A stretch of DNA of 64,000 nucleotides from Hericium rajendrae (Eukaryota > Basidiomycota > Agaricomycetes > Russulales > Hericiaceae). The stretch spans positions 62,001 through 126,000 of the forward strand of contig CM065881.1 in assembly GCA_033439255.1 (NCBI GenBank), written 5' to 3'. Below the pieces are notes generated by a model. The model searched no databases and was not told where the DNA came from. It saw only the letters and a list, made by a program, of their open reading frames with translations. The position numbers and the translations under genes are program-made. Shown piece after piece: positions 43,655-56,239 of the stretch (positions within the stretch are counted from its first letter, which is position 1; each line of letters starts with the position of its first letter).

Positions 43655-45678
43655 ATGTCCGACGTACAGTGAGTTGTCATCTCATCGGGATTCAGTATCC
43701 TTCATAACATTGGGCTGGTCGCGCAGAGCCAGCGAGGGCTTGTCATCGCAAGCAGAAGTGGCTTCGTCTATAGTCTCCACGTATGTCGAACAAACGCGAC
43801 TCCTGGACAGTCAACTGACGGATCGCGCTAGCATTCCCAACAGGACGGAGGAAAACGACCCGGTCGACCAAATCGAAAGTCAACCAGTCGATGGGCTATC
43901 GAATTCCCACGAGGCGTCGTCCTCTCAACTCCAAACCAAGTCTGCAACCACTTCCGTCCCCAGGAAGAGGAAACAAGGAAAAGGATGGAATGACCCAGGG
44001 CTCCCGGCCGACCATTCGTCCGAGTACGAGTCTGGGCGCGTGACATGCGAGACATGCGGAGAATCGGTGTCGTTCAGGGATGAGGACACAGGTGGCTTCA
44101 CACTCAAGCACTGGGACGCGCACAAGCTTGAATGGTGCGTCGCGGCGCGTTCTATATTCTGCGCGCAGCAACTCACTGCGTCGCTCCCTCAGCTCAAACG
44201 GTGGAGAAGCCGCTCCTGATGCCGCGGCATACAACACAGACGCCGTCGTCGATCCCTCCGGCAACCCGCCCAACAAGCGGCGCCGCGCAAAACGCTCAGA
44301 AGAAGAGCGGATCGAGTACCTCCGCTCCGACCCCTACGTCTCCCACTTCGAGCCCTACCGCGTCCTCTGCGCGTCCTGCCACCGCTGGATCCGCCTGCGC
44401 CCCAACTCGACCTACTGCTCCATCCCGTGGGACGCGCACCGCAAGAGCTGCCTCGCGCGCAAGCGCAGCCACGCCCCCGAGAACGAGGAGCGCACCGCCG
44501 CGCTCGCCGCCGACCCAGACGCCAAGAAGTTCGACAGCGAGCGCGTCCACTGCCGCGCCTGCAACAAGTGGGTCCCCGTCGGGTCCGACGAGAACGCCGT
44601 CAAGACCTGGGCTGCGCACAAGGCCGCGTGCCAGCCCGGTGCCGGCGCGAGCGCGGGGCCCTCGACGTGCGCGCCCGCGCCGAACGTGCCCCCGCCCTCA
44701 CAGCACCAGATGGCGCTCGCGTCCATGCCCGCCATCCCGCGCGCTTTGCCGCCCGCCGCGCCCTCCCCGCGCACCACTAAGCCCGTGAAAGAAAAAGAGG
44801 CGGCAGCACCTCCGCCCTCGGCCGACGCGCCCGCGCCCGCGACGCCCCCAGATTTCCCGGCCCTCGCGCCCCCGCAGATGCCGCACGAGTCGCGCCGCCG
44901 CAACGCCGAGCAGCGCCTCGCGATGCTGCGCGCCGACCCGCTCCTCGGCGAGGTCGAGCCGAACCGCGTCTACTGCAGCCTCTGCCAGAAGTGGGTCCAG
45001 CTGCGGCAGGACAGCAGCTACTGCGCGTACCCGTGGATCCAGCACCGCAGCAAGTGCATCCTCCGCAACCAGAAGAAGGCGCAGCAGCTCGATGCGGAGC
45101 TGCGCGACGATGCCGCGGGCGACTCGTCCGACGAGGACGCGGATGGGGAGGAGGATCTCTCTGCGCTTGATGATGGGGAGCGCGAGCGCCGGAACGAGGA
45201 GGCGCGAGTCGTGAAGGAGATCCGCCGCGAGGAGAAGCGGCGCCTGCTCCTCCAGGCTGCGGAGCATCCTGCTCCATTCGCCGACGGTGGCGGCTGCGCC
45301 AGCGAGTACCCCGACGCAGAGCCGAGCAGGCGTCTCAACGGCAAGGGAAAGCAGCCCGCCGCATCGCCCTTTGCCGACTTGGACTCGCCTGCCGGAAGGT
45401 CAGTTTGTGTTTGTCTGCCCTTCGATGGGCCATGGACCCGCTGACGCTGGACGTCTAGGTTGAAGTTCGTCCTGCACTCGATTTCTTATTTATTCCAGAC
45501 GACGTACGAGCAGTCCGACGACCTCACGATGGCCGCGCTCGTCGCGTACCTCAACAGCGCGATGCCGCCGGACAAGCACGAGGAATTCGACACCGCCGAA
45601 GTCACCCGCGCGGCCAAGACGCTCGCCGACCGCGGCAAAATCGCGTTCGAGGGCGACACGCTTAAGCTCCTCGACTGA
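43655..45678 (+). CDS. Protein with four repeated BED-like zinc knuckles
   Basis: Four exons fit in phase: a 14-base first exon 43655-43668, 43727-44134, 44193-45398 and 45459-45678, giving 615 residues. Four copies of the pattern C-x2-C, about 20 residues, W-x2-H-x3-C are visible: CETCGE with WDAHKLEC (made by splicing), CASCHRWIRL with WDAHRKSC, CRACNKWVPV with WAAHKAAC, and CSLCQKWVQL with WIQHRSKC. The pattern resembles BED-type zinc fingers. Between fingers 3 and 4 is a long Pro/Ala-rich linker. After finger 4 come an acidic stretch, a Glu/Arg-rich coiled-coil-like stretch, and a small C-terminal module (LTMAALVAYLNSAMPP to GKIAFEGDTLKLLD) that could be a winged helix. A nuclear DNA- or protein-binding role is inferred. 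I know no characterised homologue. Confidence 0.8.
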
Positions 45679-46987
45679 TACACTCGCTCCGCTCCTCCGC
45701 TGACCCTAAGCCCCTATATACGTGTACTAATTGGTCGGTCTAATTGTCGATATTTCTTGTTGTACCGCGCGGACGTTCGACTCGAGCACCGCCGTCTCGC
45801 TTCTTGCCTCGGACGGTTGACGTTGAATTTATTGCTTACATATACTACTTACACGCTTTTTACGAGACGTTGCGCTCGACTTTCCTTACTGTGAACATCT
45901 TTGTCTGTGGTTTTGCATGTTCTGTGTTTCGTGAAGACGATACATATCTCGTTTAGCGAGCTTTCTGGCCATGGCGATCTCCTGGGATCGTAACGCGTAA
46001 CGTCTCCCAGTCATTCCTCTGCCCAAATCCGCGTGATGTGAGCCTTCCTGTCAGGCCAGGACAAACCGACCAGGGAACTACTATCGATGACCCGGAAGTG
46101 CAAGGTTTATTTGCACATTGTTCCCCCGGGCTCATCAGCATGTTTCCCACCTTTAGACTTTGCATACTTGTTTATATACATCTTAGTACACATTCTATGA
46201 AGTTGTAATTTTTTTCATCGAAGGGAAAGTGTGCTATGTTGGGGCCATTGAGCCCTTGCAAACCCCCGCCAGAGTCACGCAATGTCACGGTGGCTGCCGC
46301 GATGCCGCGATGAAGCCTTAAAACTCCGACACGCGGCTCGTGTCTGCTCGACGGCGGCGACCTTGCCATGTTGGGCGGAGTTGGCGGAGATTTAAATCGG
46401 CGCTCAAATCACATCTGCAGCAATTGTCACGCCCGAGTGTGTAAAGGGCTCAAACATAGCAAGCTTTTGTGTTCTGGCCATACAATAGAGATGAAAGGTA
46501 TCAGATTGTTTGATTTTTCCGCAGATAATTTTTTCTGTGCTTTCGAGTGATAGAGAACCAGCTAATTTCCGAACTTTGTTGAGATGCTGTCCGAAACCTG
46601 TACTTTCTGATTTATGATGCTCCCGTTTCTCATTGTATTCCATAGATATTTTATATCTAGAACTGTACACTATGCAAGAGACCATTCTAATTGTTTGAGG
46701 GTGAGAGAACAGAGCACAGAGGCAGAAATAAATAAAATTGCACATCCGGGTTCAATTGCACTTCTGGGTCATCGATAGTATGGCTAGGTATGTGGGGTCC
46801 GCCACTTGTACGCAGCCGTGCGTAGTCTGCGATAGTCACAAAATCGCATTGAACTCAAGCAACATCAATGTTACTTGAGTTCAAGGCATCGATCCTTCAT
46901 TACACATAGCAGGCTTTCTTCGTATCACGCGTAGTAATCAGTACAAACATTCAAAAACGTACTCCGACCAGCCGCTGCCGGCTCGAA
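45679..46987. other. Intergenic, no gene seen
   Basis: About 1.3 kb. The only frames are short. The part after 46200 is A/T-rich. A 15-base stretch, TTACTTGAGTTCAAG, next to TTGAACTCAAGCAAC near 46850-46885 forms an imperfect inverted repeat of unknown meaning. Confidence 0.4.
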
Positions 46988-48661
46988 TCACCCCGACCGA
47001 GCAGAAGCCGATCGACCCTCTGGATCCAGAACTTCCATGAATTTATCGAAAGTAACCTGCTTGTCTCTGAGCTCCTCCCCCTTTTCGTCCTTTTCGAATC
47101 CATTGTAGGCTTTCCTAAGGAGCTGTGCGAGCGGGAGGATCCAATCATCGACAATCCCGAAGAATTCAGGAGCCAGCTTCTCGACGAGTATTTCCTTCAT
47201 CTTCGCAGGATCGTTCTTCAGAAAATCCAGCTTCCACTCCTGCTCGCCAACATGCGTGTCGCCCGGCATTTTGTCGAAGAAGCTATTATTCCCATTGTCT
47301 TGCATGTCTGCGATAAACCAGAGGAGGAGGTAGAAAAAGGATTCTAGGTCATGTCGGTATTTGTGCCATGGCGATGGATCATTCAGGAGATCAATGGCAA
47401 AGAATTGCCATGTCCCCTCGCGCTTCGAATTCTCTTTCCCACTCAAGCTCCAGTTGTTCAGAAACCCGATCAATTTTTCACCGTATGGATAAAACCCGGG
47501 ATATTTGGCGTTGATGCATTTATGCAGGACGCCTTCTGTTTCGTATGCCTCCCTGTGACCTATGCATCATCGGTTGATCAGAAATCCAGTATCTGAACAA
47601 AGAGAAGCGGACGTACGGCGGACCAAATCAATAAAAACCGATTTGAAGTCCCGACTGGTTTTGATATAGTTCAATTCTCTGAAATCTTTCGGGATCCGAT
47701 ACACCAGAATATGAAGGTCGTGATCGGTAAGTGCATCTTGAATGGCCATCGATTCTGTCGGCAGCTTTACAGTTGCAGTGAGAGCATATTTAATTTCGGG
47801 ATAGAACTGCTGGTCGCAATGTATAGAGTTTGAAAGTACGCGGAGCCCGTTGATTTCCTCGGGACAGTACCAGGCAAATACAGCAAGCCAATCATGTGTA
47901 GTGTCATAAGCTGGCTCCAGTACACTTAGACCTACTGTTCCGCGACCAAGCATTGGCGAGTAATGTTTGATTGAGTGCCTTGAAGAAAGCACGGATAGAC
48001 GCAATTCAACGTCGGATTGAATGAAAACGCCGTGCTGATTGCGAGTCAAATTACTTGGAAGCCTGAGGACAAAAGACGGCTCAGGTGAATTGGGATCGGC
48101 AGTGATGATAAATTCTTCGCGGCCAAGATTTTCGTTGCACAGACGGTCAACAGTGGCGACAACGCGGAGGAATAGGCCCTGCTCCTGAAACGCATTGAAA
48201 GGTTCGGTCTTCATGTATCTTGTGTGATCGAAATAACAGAGAGACAGGTAGGGACCCGCCGTCACTATCCCAATTGCGAAGCGGCGGAGTCCCAAGTATC
48301 TTTCTGCGAGATGGTCGTCTAGCCTTCCTACTTCGTCACTGTGGGCGGGCATCTCCGTGAGGTCCAGAGATTCCGGCCCACATACCAGTGGAACTGCGAG
48401 CTTGAAGGGTGTCGAGGATTGTGGCAGATCCAGGTAATCGATGATATCAGTGGCGTTGTTCGACTGGTACAGGCCAGACTTTTGAAGGTAAGCACATGCA
48501 TCGTTGAAAATTCGGCGGAAAGCTTCATATCCACTGCAATCCTGATGGTCGACATTGCTGCGGTAGGAACGTAATGTTCCTTCTGCCGATTCAGGAAGGT
48601 TGACAAGGCTCCCGAGAAACTTTTCAACGCTGATGTTTGGCTGGCTGAATACCTTCGCCAT
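46988..48661 (-). CDS. FunK1-family protein kinase with degenerate active site (pseudokinase)
   Basis: Two exons, 48661-47617 and 47559-46988, give 538 residues. The N-terminal FunK1 architecture is recognisable, and after the intron come HREAYETEGVLH, EGTWQFFAIDLL and WHKYRHDLESFFYLLLWF, the standard C-lobe marks of fungal-type FunK1 kinases. The catalytic loop, HRDIS with a downstream Asn in the family, reads HKCINAKY here (about residues 361-368), so the catalytic Asp and the metal-binding Asn are replaced. The DFG-equivalent (IDFD or IDWD in the family) reads GFLNNW, so that Asp is lost too. The reading frame is otherwise intact with no stops, which argues for a maintained non-catalytic protein rather than a decaying gene. 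FunK1 genes are strongly expanded in Agaricomycetes; their roles are mostly unknown. Confidence 0.85.
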
Positions 48662-51076
48662 GAAGTTAACGCTCGGTGGATAAGGTGAGAGGTCGGATAA
48701 GATGGGTCGGGATGATTACCTTTTGGTCAATCCCACAGCTATTTATACGTTCGAGGGAAGACCAGCGGCGTCAAGATTCGGAAATGTGGGGGGACAGTAC
48801 TAGAACAATGGGAAAATCCGAATATGATCTATACGTGTGTGTCCACAAATTAGTAGACAACAGAGCCACAGACAGGTGATAAAAACAAGGGCAGACATTA
48901 CCTACAGAAGGCGGCGTGAATATGAGCGCAACAGACGCCACGAAGAACATGCGTATGACTGTTTGGATACAACGCCTTGTTGAGCCTCGCATTGGCCCAT
49001 CCCGACAGAGCAATTACGGCCCCAGGCCGACGTCCACTGCTCCGTACATGAGTGGCATACAGAGAACAAACGCAGGGGGGCCTGTGCGCCGTGCTCGCAG
49101 GATCTAACATAAGATCGCGCTACGTACCTGCCCAGTCTGGCTGTGGCGATATAGCAGGACAATGGACAGGCCATTATCGCTCAAGGGCTACGGAGAAGAC
49201 AAGGTTGTGAGCACTTGCGAGCCGATTTCCGTCGACTGCTAGAACAATCACAAGGTAGTAGAAAGCGACGCAAGAACCCATCGTATCACTCACATCCAAT
49301 TAAGATGACGTGTATTGCAGTGACCACATGCCGCTGCGTGGACTTAGAATGCGGTAGATACCTGAGAATCCGACTCGTATTGGGATGAGGAAGATGGATC
49401 TCGGCGTCGCTGGCGCTTGGGCCTTCTGAACAGCGGAGCGCATGCGGCGTCGAATCTTTCGGCCACTTTTTCGAGGTGACAAGAAACGACTAGCCGGGGA
49501 CAAGAGTTCGGTATCCGCGGCACAAACTGTACCTCATCCGACGAATGCGTGAGTGTGCTGAATGGCCGAATATTATAACGGTGGTAGGACAGACGAGGAA
49601 AGATTGCCACTCAGACGCCTTGCAGACGCCGGTGCTCTAGTATAGACCGGCATCGGCCGGCGGATGGTGATCGCCCCCCGATCTTGCGGGGCACAACGAC
49701 GACAACGACGGCAATGAACCTCATGTGTTGCGGGGAAAAAAGCTATGTACGTGCCTGCGGATACTCGGTATATCAAAGGCCGAGGCATCAGTGTTATCCG
49801 TGAACTTCGGCCCTTCGAGACATTCACAAAACGGCACTCAGTATGTGGCACAAAGCTACATAAAACAAGGAACCATTGGACGATCAAACCGCATCCCCAT
49901 CCTTTTCCACATCATCGCTGTTTCCATCGAACGCAATCCAAGCAGACCTTACACCGCTCCGTCATGGAATTTAGCTGTACTGTCCCAATCGGCCGTCCCA
50001 TAGATCATGATCAGCTCCGTGCGCGGCGGCGAAGTGCGACCCGGACCTGACACGATGTCGAGTTTTGACTTGATACTGGCACGGCGAGCACCAGCCATCT
50101 ACAGCCACTTGGAAACTAGTTAGAGCTCACGACCAATCAGGGCGAACTTGGACAGGCTGAGCGCCGTGTGTTGTCCGTCCTGTAGCCGGCTGCTGACGCG
50201 GTCGCTTGTTATATTGTCATTAGACGACGCGGATGTAGCATGCAAACTGTTTTTTCAAGTAAACCTATGCGACCTGCAGCCAGAGATCACTCATGGTCTA
50301 ATAGATACTGATCAGAGATAGATGCACACATATGTGACTGGGCGATCCATTACCGCTGGTATAGCTGTGCTCTTAGTCGAACGCGACGACGATACTGTAC
50401 AGCTTCGCGAGCGACTCGTACTTCTCGCGCTCCGCGTTCGTGGTGTAGAGGCAGGCCTCCTCAGGCCTCTTCGTCCAGCAATATTGATGCGAACATTTGT
50501 GGTATAACGGAGATGTCAAGATGTTCGCAAGGAAGCAGGAGGAAGCGGATGTAGAGAAGCCGTGGGAGCGACCGGCCTCCTTTCAATTTGGCGTGAGGCG
50601 TTTTTCCGAAGTGAGCGTCTGTGATTGGCTGGCGCGACTTGTATGACGACAACTCCTACGAAATTGAATAGAGTTGCAGTTGACGCAACAAAATATTTGT
50701 ATCCCGTAGATAAAAAAGATTGGAGGTAGGCTTTGCAAGGCATAGAGATACGGCCCATCCAAGAGACATCGTAAGGTCATCTACATGAGCTACTCGAACA
50801 AAACTCTGGCAAAGCCATCCTGCAGATCGACAGCCTTTCCATGTTCCCCAGAGATTGGGCGCTGTCGAGGACCCCTGCGTGAATTGAATGGGCATTGGCT
50901 GCGAGCCAGGCTTACGCTGCTCGGCATGACATGCACTATTACAATTCCAGCAGCCGGCGAGCCGATGTGACCCGCCGTATCTTGCAAGGCGCGCCTAACC
51001 GGCGCTCTCCTACTCCTCAACGTCGACGTCGACGCTCCTGGACGAGTCGGTATCCTTGGACGAATCGCTGTGCATC
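48662..51076. other. Large intergenic region, no gene seen
   Basis: About 2.4 kb with only short frames, most lacking an ATG or any splice logic. I see no family signature, no tRNA-like B box, no repeat. It contains the promoters of the FunK1 gene (left end) and the protease gene (right end). Confidence 0.4.
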
Positions 51077-54000
51077 ATGAGGGCGACAGGACCGAGATGG
51101 GGCCCCGTGCCGTCTCTGCTCGCATTGGCACCTCTGCTCATTGGCGCGCCCTGGTTCGCGATACAGCGGCATTACAGTGAGCACATTGTTTGTTGCATCC
51201 ATCATTCTCGTACTGATCAGGAACAACAGCTCTTCCGGAGCCGATCACCGAACTGTAGGTATCTCACCGACTCGTTCTATGAAAGAGCTCATTGTGCTTG
51301 GCAGCATTCACCCCGTGACGAAGCTTCCGCAATTGTCAGAGACCCAGATCCTGTCGTACGCACAGTATCTCTCCGAGGATATTGGTTTCCGCACGGTTGG
51401 AACATATGAGCATGCACTGGGTGACCAATGGCTCACCGACAAACTACGCAACGTCAAGCAAGAATGCGAGGAAATTGTCAACAAAGAGGCGGCGCGAACA
51501 GGCAAAGGACGAAAACTAGAGTGCGAATTCTGGAGGCAGCAGGGCAGCGGAAGTCATAGGTGCGTTTTATGTCGAGTGATCGGGCAGTCGTGCTCATCGT
51601 AGATGCAGATTCGATATGATGGGAAAACGACTCTATAAGACCTATGTCGATCTGACGAACATCATCGTGCGCGTTTCGGACGGCACACCCGAGGGCAAAG
51701 AACACGCCGTCCTCGTCAACGCGCACTTAGACAGTACCCTGCCCAGCCCCGGCGCGGCGGACGACGCGCTCTCGGTTGGGATCATGCTAGAATGTATTAG
51801 AGTGCTTACCCATACCCCAGGCTGGGAGCCCAAGCACGCGATCATTTTCTGTGAGTGTGCTTTCGAAAGTCGCGTCGAACGCGTCTGATGCGCTGCAGTG
51901 TTCAACAACGCAGAAGAATCCCTGCAGGACGCGTCGCAGCTCTATTCCACGCAACATCCGACGCGATCCACGTACGTGACGCGTCCTATTTTAGCAGCAG
52001 TCCGTACTGACGCTGCAGTAGTGTGCGGGCGTTTATCAATCTTGAAGGTCGATCTCGCGTTCTTGAAGTGAGGTGATCTTCATGTTGACGTGCCTTCTTT
52101 TATAGCTGCTGGCACTGTCGGGCCCGAGTTGCTGTTCCAAGCGACATCAGAGCAGATGATCCAGGCATACGCGAAAGTCCCCAGGTAGGCTTGCCCAGAT
52201 GTCGTCATGGCCTGTACGCTCAAAATATCCAGGCCGTTCGGAACGGTCTTAGCCAACGAGATTTTCAGCTCTGGCGTTCTCCTCTCCGAGTACGTGGCTC
52301 GTTCGTCTGCGAAGGACGACACTTACGCGACGCAGTACTGATTTCCGCCAATTCGAGTATTACTTGAACGTCACTGGCCTAGATGTGCGTTTCCCTCTAC
52401 CCAAATAATAACGCCTGTTCACGTGACTTGACAGATGGCGGTCGTCGGAAATAGCTACATGTACCACACTCGCAAAGACCTCGTTGAAAACATCCAATCC
52501 GGTGTAGCTCAGGTCAGTCCATCGCAAGAGATCAGGGCTCCTGCTAACATCCACCTAGCACTTCGCGGAGAATGTCATGGCTCTTTTGCAATATCTCACA
52601 TCCGACGAGTCTCCATTGCCATCGCTAGACACGGGCTACTCCAAGCCCTCGACCGTCTTCTTCTCGCACATGGGCACCTTCTTCCTTTACTCGTATGCGA
52701 CCGCCCGCGTTCTGTACGCCCTCTCTGCGCTCGCCGCCATTGCTTTCGTCGCAGCTACATGGCGCGATCCCGCGCCCGCGCTCAAGCAGGGCAGCAAGCC
52801 CTCGCTCTGGGCCGAACAGGCGCGCGGCACAGCCGCCATCGTCGCAGGGCTGCTCGGTGCCGTCGCCGGCGCGAACGTGCTCGCGCTGGTCATGCACGAA
52901 GTCCTCGGCAAGAACATGAGCTGGTACGCGGTCGAGATGTCCGCGCTCGCGCTCTACGGGCCCGCCGCCCTTGCAGGTGCGCTATTTCTGGCTTGCGTAT
53001 GGTGAGGCCCGTGGTGCTGATGGTTCTATTTGGGGCAGGCGCGTTTGCGAGCCAGCTGTTGTTGCCGCGGCTCCCTGAGCGGACGATGTTCACCGCGCTG
53101 TTGCTCAGCCAGACAGTGCTCGCGTTCGCGCTGCAGATGGGCGACATCGGCTCTGCCGCCATGTTCTGGATGACGGGACTGCCGCTCCTCATCGCGCTGT
53201 CCTTGGACAGCGTGTACAACAGCAATCCCAACACTATTTCGCTATGGACGTATGCGGTGGGCCAGGCCACGCCTCTGCTGACGGGCGCGCAAATGGTCTG
53301 CATCGTCCTCGATGTCTTCGTTCCTCTGGCGAGTACAGCGTTGTCCGTGCCCCATACCGCGTTTGCTGACATCGTTTCAGACCGGTCGCATCGGGCGCGA
53401 GGCTCCCGCCGAGCACATCATTGCCTCGATAGTCGCCGTCACGGGCGCGTACACTATCCCGCTGGCCCTGCCCTTCGCGCACCGCTATGGCCCTCGGGTG
53501 CTGTCGCGTGCCGTTGTGGTGCTCCTCGCGCTGACTGCTGCGTCGGCCGCGATCTTCGCCACGCGGGAGCCCTTCGACGCGCTGCATCAGAAGCGGATGT
53601 TCATCCTGAGCTCCGAAAATGTGCGTGTTCTCTGCTTTCGCTTCCGACGGACTATGCTGAGCGCGGAGTTTGCAGATCACGTCTCACGAGCAGTACTTGC
53701 ACATCGGTGCGGCCGATGGTGCGCCGGGCCTGGACGACCTCGTCGAGCGCGTCGCGGCCGAGTTTGGCGCCCCGGGCGCGCGCCCCATCCCGGAGGTCAT
53801 GCACGACTGGAACGGCGACTGGGACATTATCTATCCCTTCTCGTCGGTACGTCTCTCGCGCTTTCCGCGCCTGCCTGCTCTGGCTCACGCCACCCCATGC
53901 CACAGTTCATGTCGCCGTACAAGATTGCGCTGCCCAGCGACCCTGCGTACATGTCGCCTTTCGCGCCCGGCGGTGCGCAGGCGTTCACTGTCGAAGCGGT

Positions 54001-54474
54001 CAACGATGTGTTCGATGCACGGGCGGGCACGCGCAGTCTCACGATCAAGGTCACGCACCCCGGCGTTATCTGGACTGGTAAGTGTCTTTTCCCGCCTACG
54101 GGGACTGTCGCTAACGTGTGTCCCGATCCCTAGTTATCGCGTTCGACGCGCACGTGCTGAAGTGGACGCTGGACGACTCGCCGCCGGACGAGCACGTGCG
54201 GCACCACATCAAGGAGGGCTCGTTCTACGGCGTCGACGCATGGTCGCTGGACCTCGTCATCCACGTCCCGGACGGCGCGCCCGACGCGGCGCTCAAGGTG
54301 AACTACATGGGCGCGCGGGAGAACGCGATGTGGCCTGGGAAGGCGAGCGTGAAGGCGCAGGGCGGCGCGGCGATGGCGATGTTTGAGCGGCTCGACGCGT
54401 GGCTTGACGAGTCGACGGGTGGGCGGATCGATGCGATGTGCATTGGTTCTGTCGGCGGCGTCGTTACTATCTAA
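51077..54474 (+). CDS. Vacuolar membrane M28 metalloprotease (PFF1-type)
   Basis: The ATG at 51077 begins MRATGPRWGPVPSLLALAPL, a first membrane helix, and about 15 exons follow, including a micro-exon of about 24 bases (LPEPITEL) near 51230. The M28 domain shows LSEDIGFRTVGTYEHALGD, EFWRQQGSGSHRFDMMGKRL, the zinc site NAHLDSTLPSPGAADDALS (His and Asp ligands), FNNAEESLQDAS (catalytic and ligand Glu), INLEAAGTVGPELLFQATS and MYHTRKDLVENI (His ligand). Then follow several hydrophobic helices (from LYALSALAAIAFVAA to VLLALTAASAAIFAT) and a lumenal C-terminal domain ending SVGGVVTI. All five zinc ligands of the family are present. Yeast Pff1 sits in the vacuole membrane; its substrates are unclear. 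The gene is complete and unremarkable. Confidence 0.9.
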
Positions 54475-54960
54475 TGAGTTTCCGGCTGATAAGTTCAGTC
54501 CAAAATGAAGATGAGATGAATGTCGTACGCACACTTGTATTCTACTTGACACAAGAATCAAGATACTCCATGTCTACGCCAAGACGAGTGTGAGAGCAAA
54601 ACCAACTTCGCAGACAGGCTGTGGTATTTTTTGCGTACGTACTAAAATGCTACATCATATGTACTCGAGGGGGTCCATTCGTCTAGCGGGTCCCAGTCTA
54701 GGGAGCAAAGAAACCATAGTTTACACGGATAAGAGAAAGCGAGAAGGAAAGCGCAGCACGTGAAGACCGCCAAGTCCATTTGAACGACTCATCGGGAGGG
54801 AAAGAAAGCGACGACGGAGAGCGTGTACAGGGAATTAGGAGCGCGAGCACGGATGGAGGTATAAAGTAGAGCAAGAAAGGGAAGGAGAAGCTGCGCCTCA
54901 CCGTCCCTAAGGCCGATGAAACGTCGTATCACTCTAGAGCAGCTCCTCCCACCACAAACG
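54475..54960. other. Convergent spacer
   Basis: 3' ends of the protease gene and of the minus-strand low-complexity gene. No further gene. Confidence 0.45.
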
Positions 54961-56179
54961 TCACCCGCTCCCGTCGTCGTCGCCCTCCGCACCGGGGCCA
55001 GCGCGCTCATCGCCCATCCCGAGCCCGAGCGCCTGACCCTCCATATTCTCGCGCATCCGCTTCGCCGTCTGCGGGCTCATGCCGCTGCCGCTGCGCCGGC
55101 CTTCCCCCTCCGCGGACGCGCTGCCCGTGAGATAGTCGAGCCAGGAGGGCCCGGCGGCGCCCTCGGGCGGCGGGTCGTGCGCGGGCGTGAGCTGCGGCCA
55201 GTCGAAGGTCAGCGTCATGGGCGCGCACGCAGGGTCCGGACCTACCGCGGCGCCCGCGCTGCCCGGGGAGGCGGACGCGGGCCCGAACACGCCCGCGAAG
55301 AGGTCCTCCGGGCTCGGCGGGTGCGGCGGCGGCGGCGGTTGTTGGGAGATGCGCGGGAGGGGCTGGGAGTGTGAGGGGCGGAGGAGCGTCGGGGAGTAGA
55401 GCTGGTTTTGGCTCTGGCTCTGGCTGGAGGAGGCGGACTGCGAGGGCCCGAAGCCGGCGGTGCGCAGGATGGGCGGTTGAAGGCCGCTGCTACCGCCGCC
55501 GCCGCTGCCGGAGGAGGGGAAGGAAGGGGAGGAGTGCAGGTAGCTGCCTTGGGCCGCGGACCCGCTTGAGGGGGGTGCGACGCCGAAGTATGGCGTGTGG
55601 TAGGAGCTCGAGTGAATGGGGGCTTGGGCAGGCGCAGAATGGAGATGGGAGTAGCCGTGCTGCAGCGTGTGGTGCGAGGACGGCTCAAGTTCGTGCCTGT
55701 AGGGCGAGTACGGAGAACCCGGGGTCGTCGGGGGCACAAAGGACCGTTCGTCTCCTACTGACCCGATGCGCTGCCTCTTGGGGGGAGGGGCACCGCCTCC
55801 TCCCCAGTGGGTCAAGCCGCTGCGGCTGGCGCTGGTCGCGGAGCCAGCGTGGGTGTGCCGATCCGAGGATATGGGCAGCGTCGGGGACGCCGACGGAGGC
55901 AAGCCATGACCGGAGACCTGAGGCGAAGAATGTCAACATAACGGAAGGACCGAGGACCGAGGGGACACCTACGTCAGTGGCAACGGAGTCTTGCTTTACA
56001 GGGACCATTTTGCCGCCTTCGGACTTGGTCTTTACTTTGCTGTCGGAGCGCTTGCGGACAGCGCCAGGGGACTCATCTGCATCTGCCTCTTCGTCTTCGT
56101 CAACAACATCGCCGCCTGCACCACCGTCACCGTTTCCACTAAAGTCGTGCGGTGTGCGAGTATCGCGCTCGCCGTCAAA
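54961..56179 (-). CDS. Low-complexity nuclear-type protein, C-terminal part (5' exons not found)
   Basis: Two minus-strand exons are clear. The first starts at 56179 after a good acceptor (TTTGGCAG) and encodes an acidic run (DEDEEADADESP) followed by basic KRSDSKVKTKSEGGK. The second runs to the stop at 54961 with PPPKRQRIGS, long Ser/Gly/Pro-rich and Gln-rich stretches, QPPPPPHPPSPEDLFAGVF, MTLTFDWPQLTPAHDPP and WLDYLTGSASAEG. Composition, KRQR signal and acidic tail suit a transcription factor or co-regulator outside its DNA-binding domain. No DNA-binding domain is visible, so it must lie in upstream exons that I could not identify. The fold-back element at 56240-56790 sits immediately upstream, possibly in an intron or promoter. 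Confidence 0.55.
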
Positions 56180-56239
56180 CTGCCAAAGTAAATAAATTAG
56201 TCGTGATTTTTTCAAGCGGTCGACATAAAATTGAAGTGA

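Noticed and set aside
44296-45344. Several long minus-strand frames across the zinc-knuckle gene
   Set aside because: They are GC-driven antisense shadows. The plus-strand frame has the four repeated knuckles and consistent introns.
52625-53372. Minus-strand frames inside the M28 protease gene
   Set aside because: They are antisense shadows of a GC-rich coding region with no motifs.
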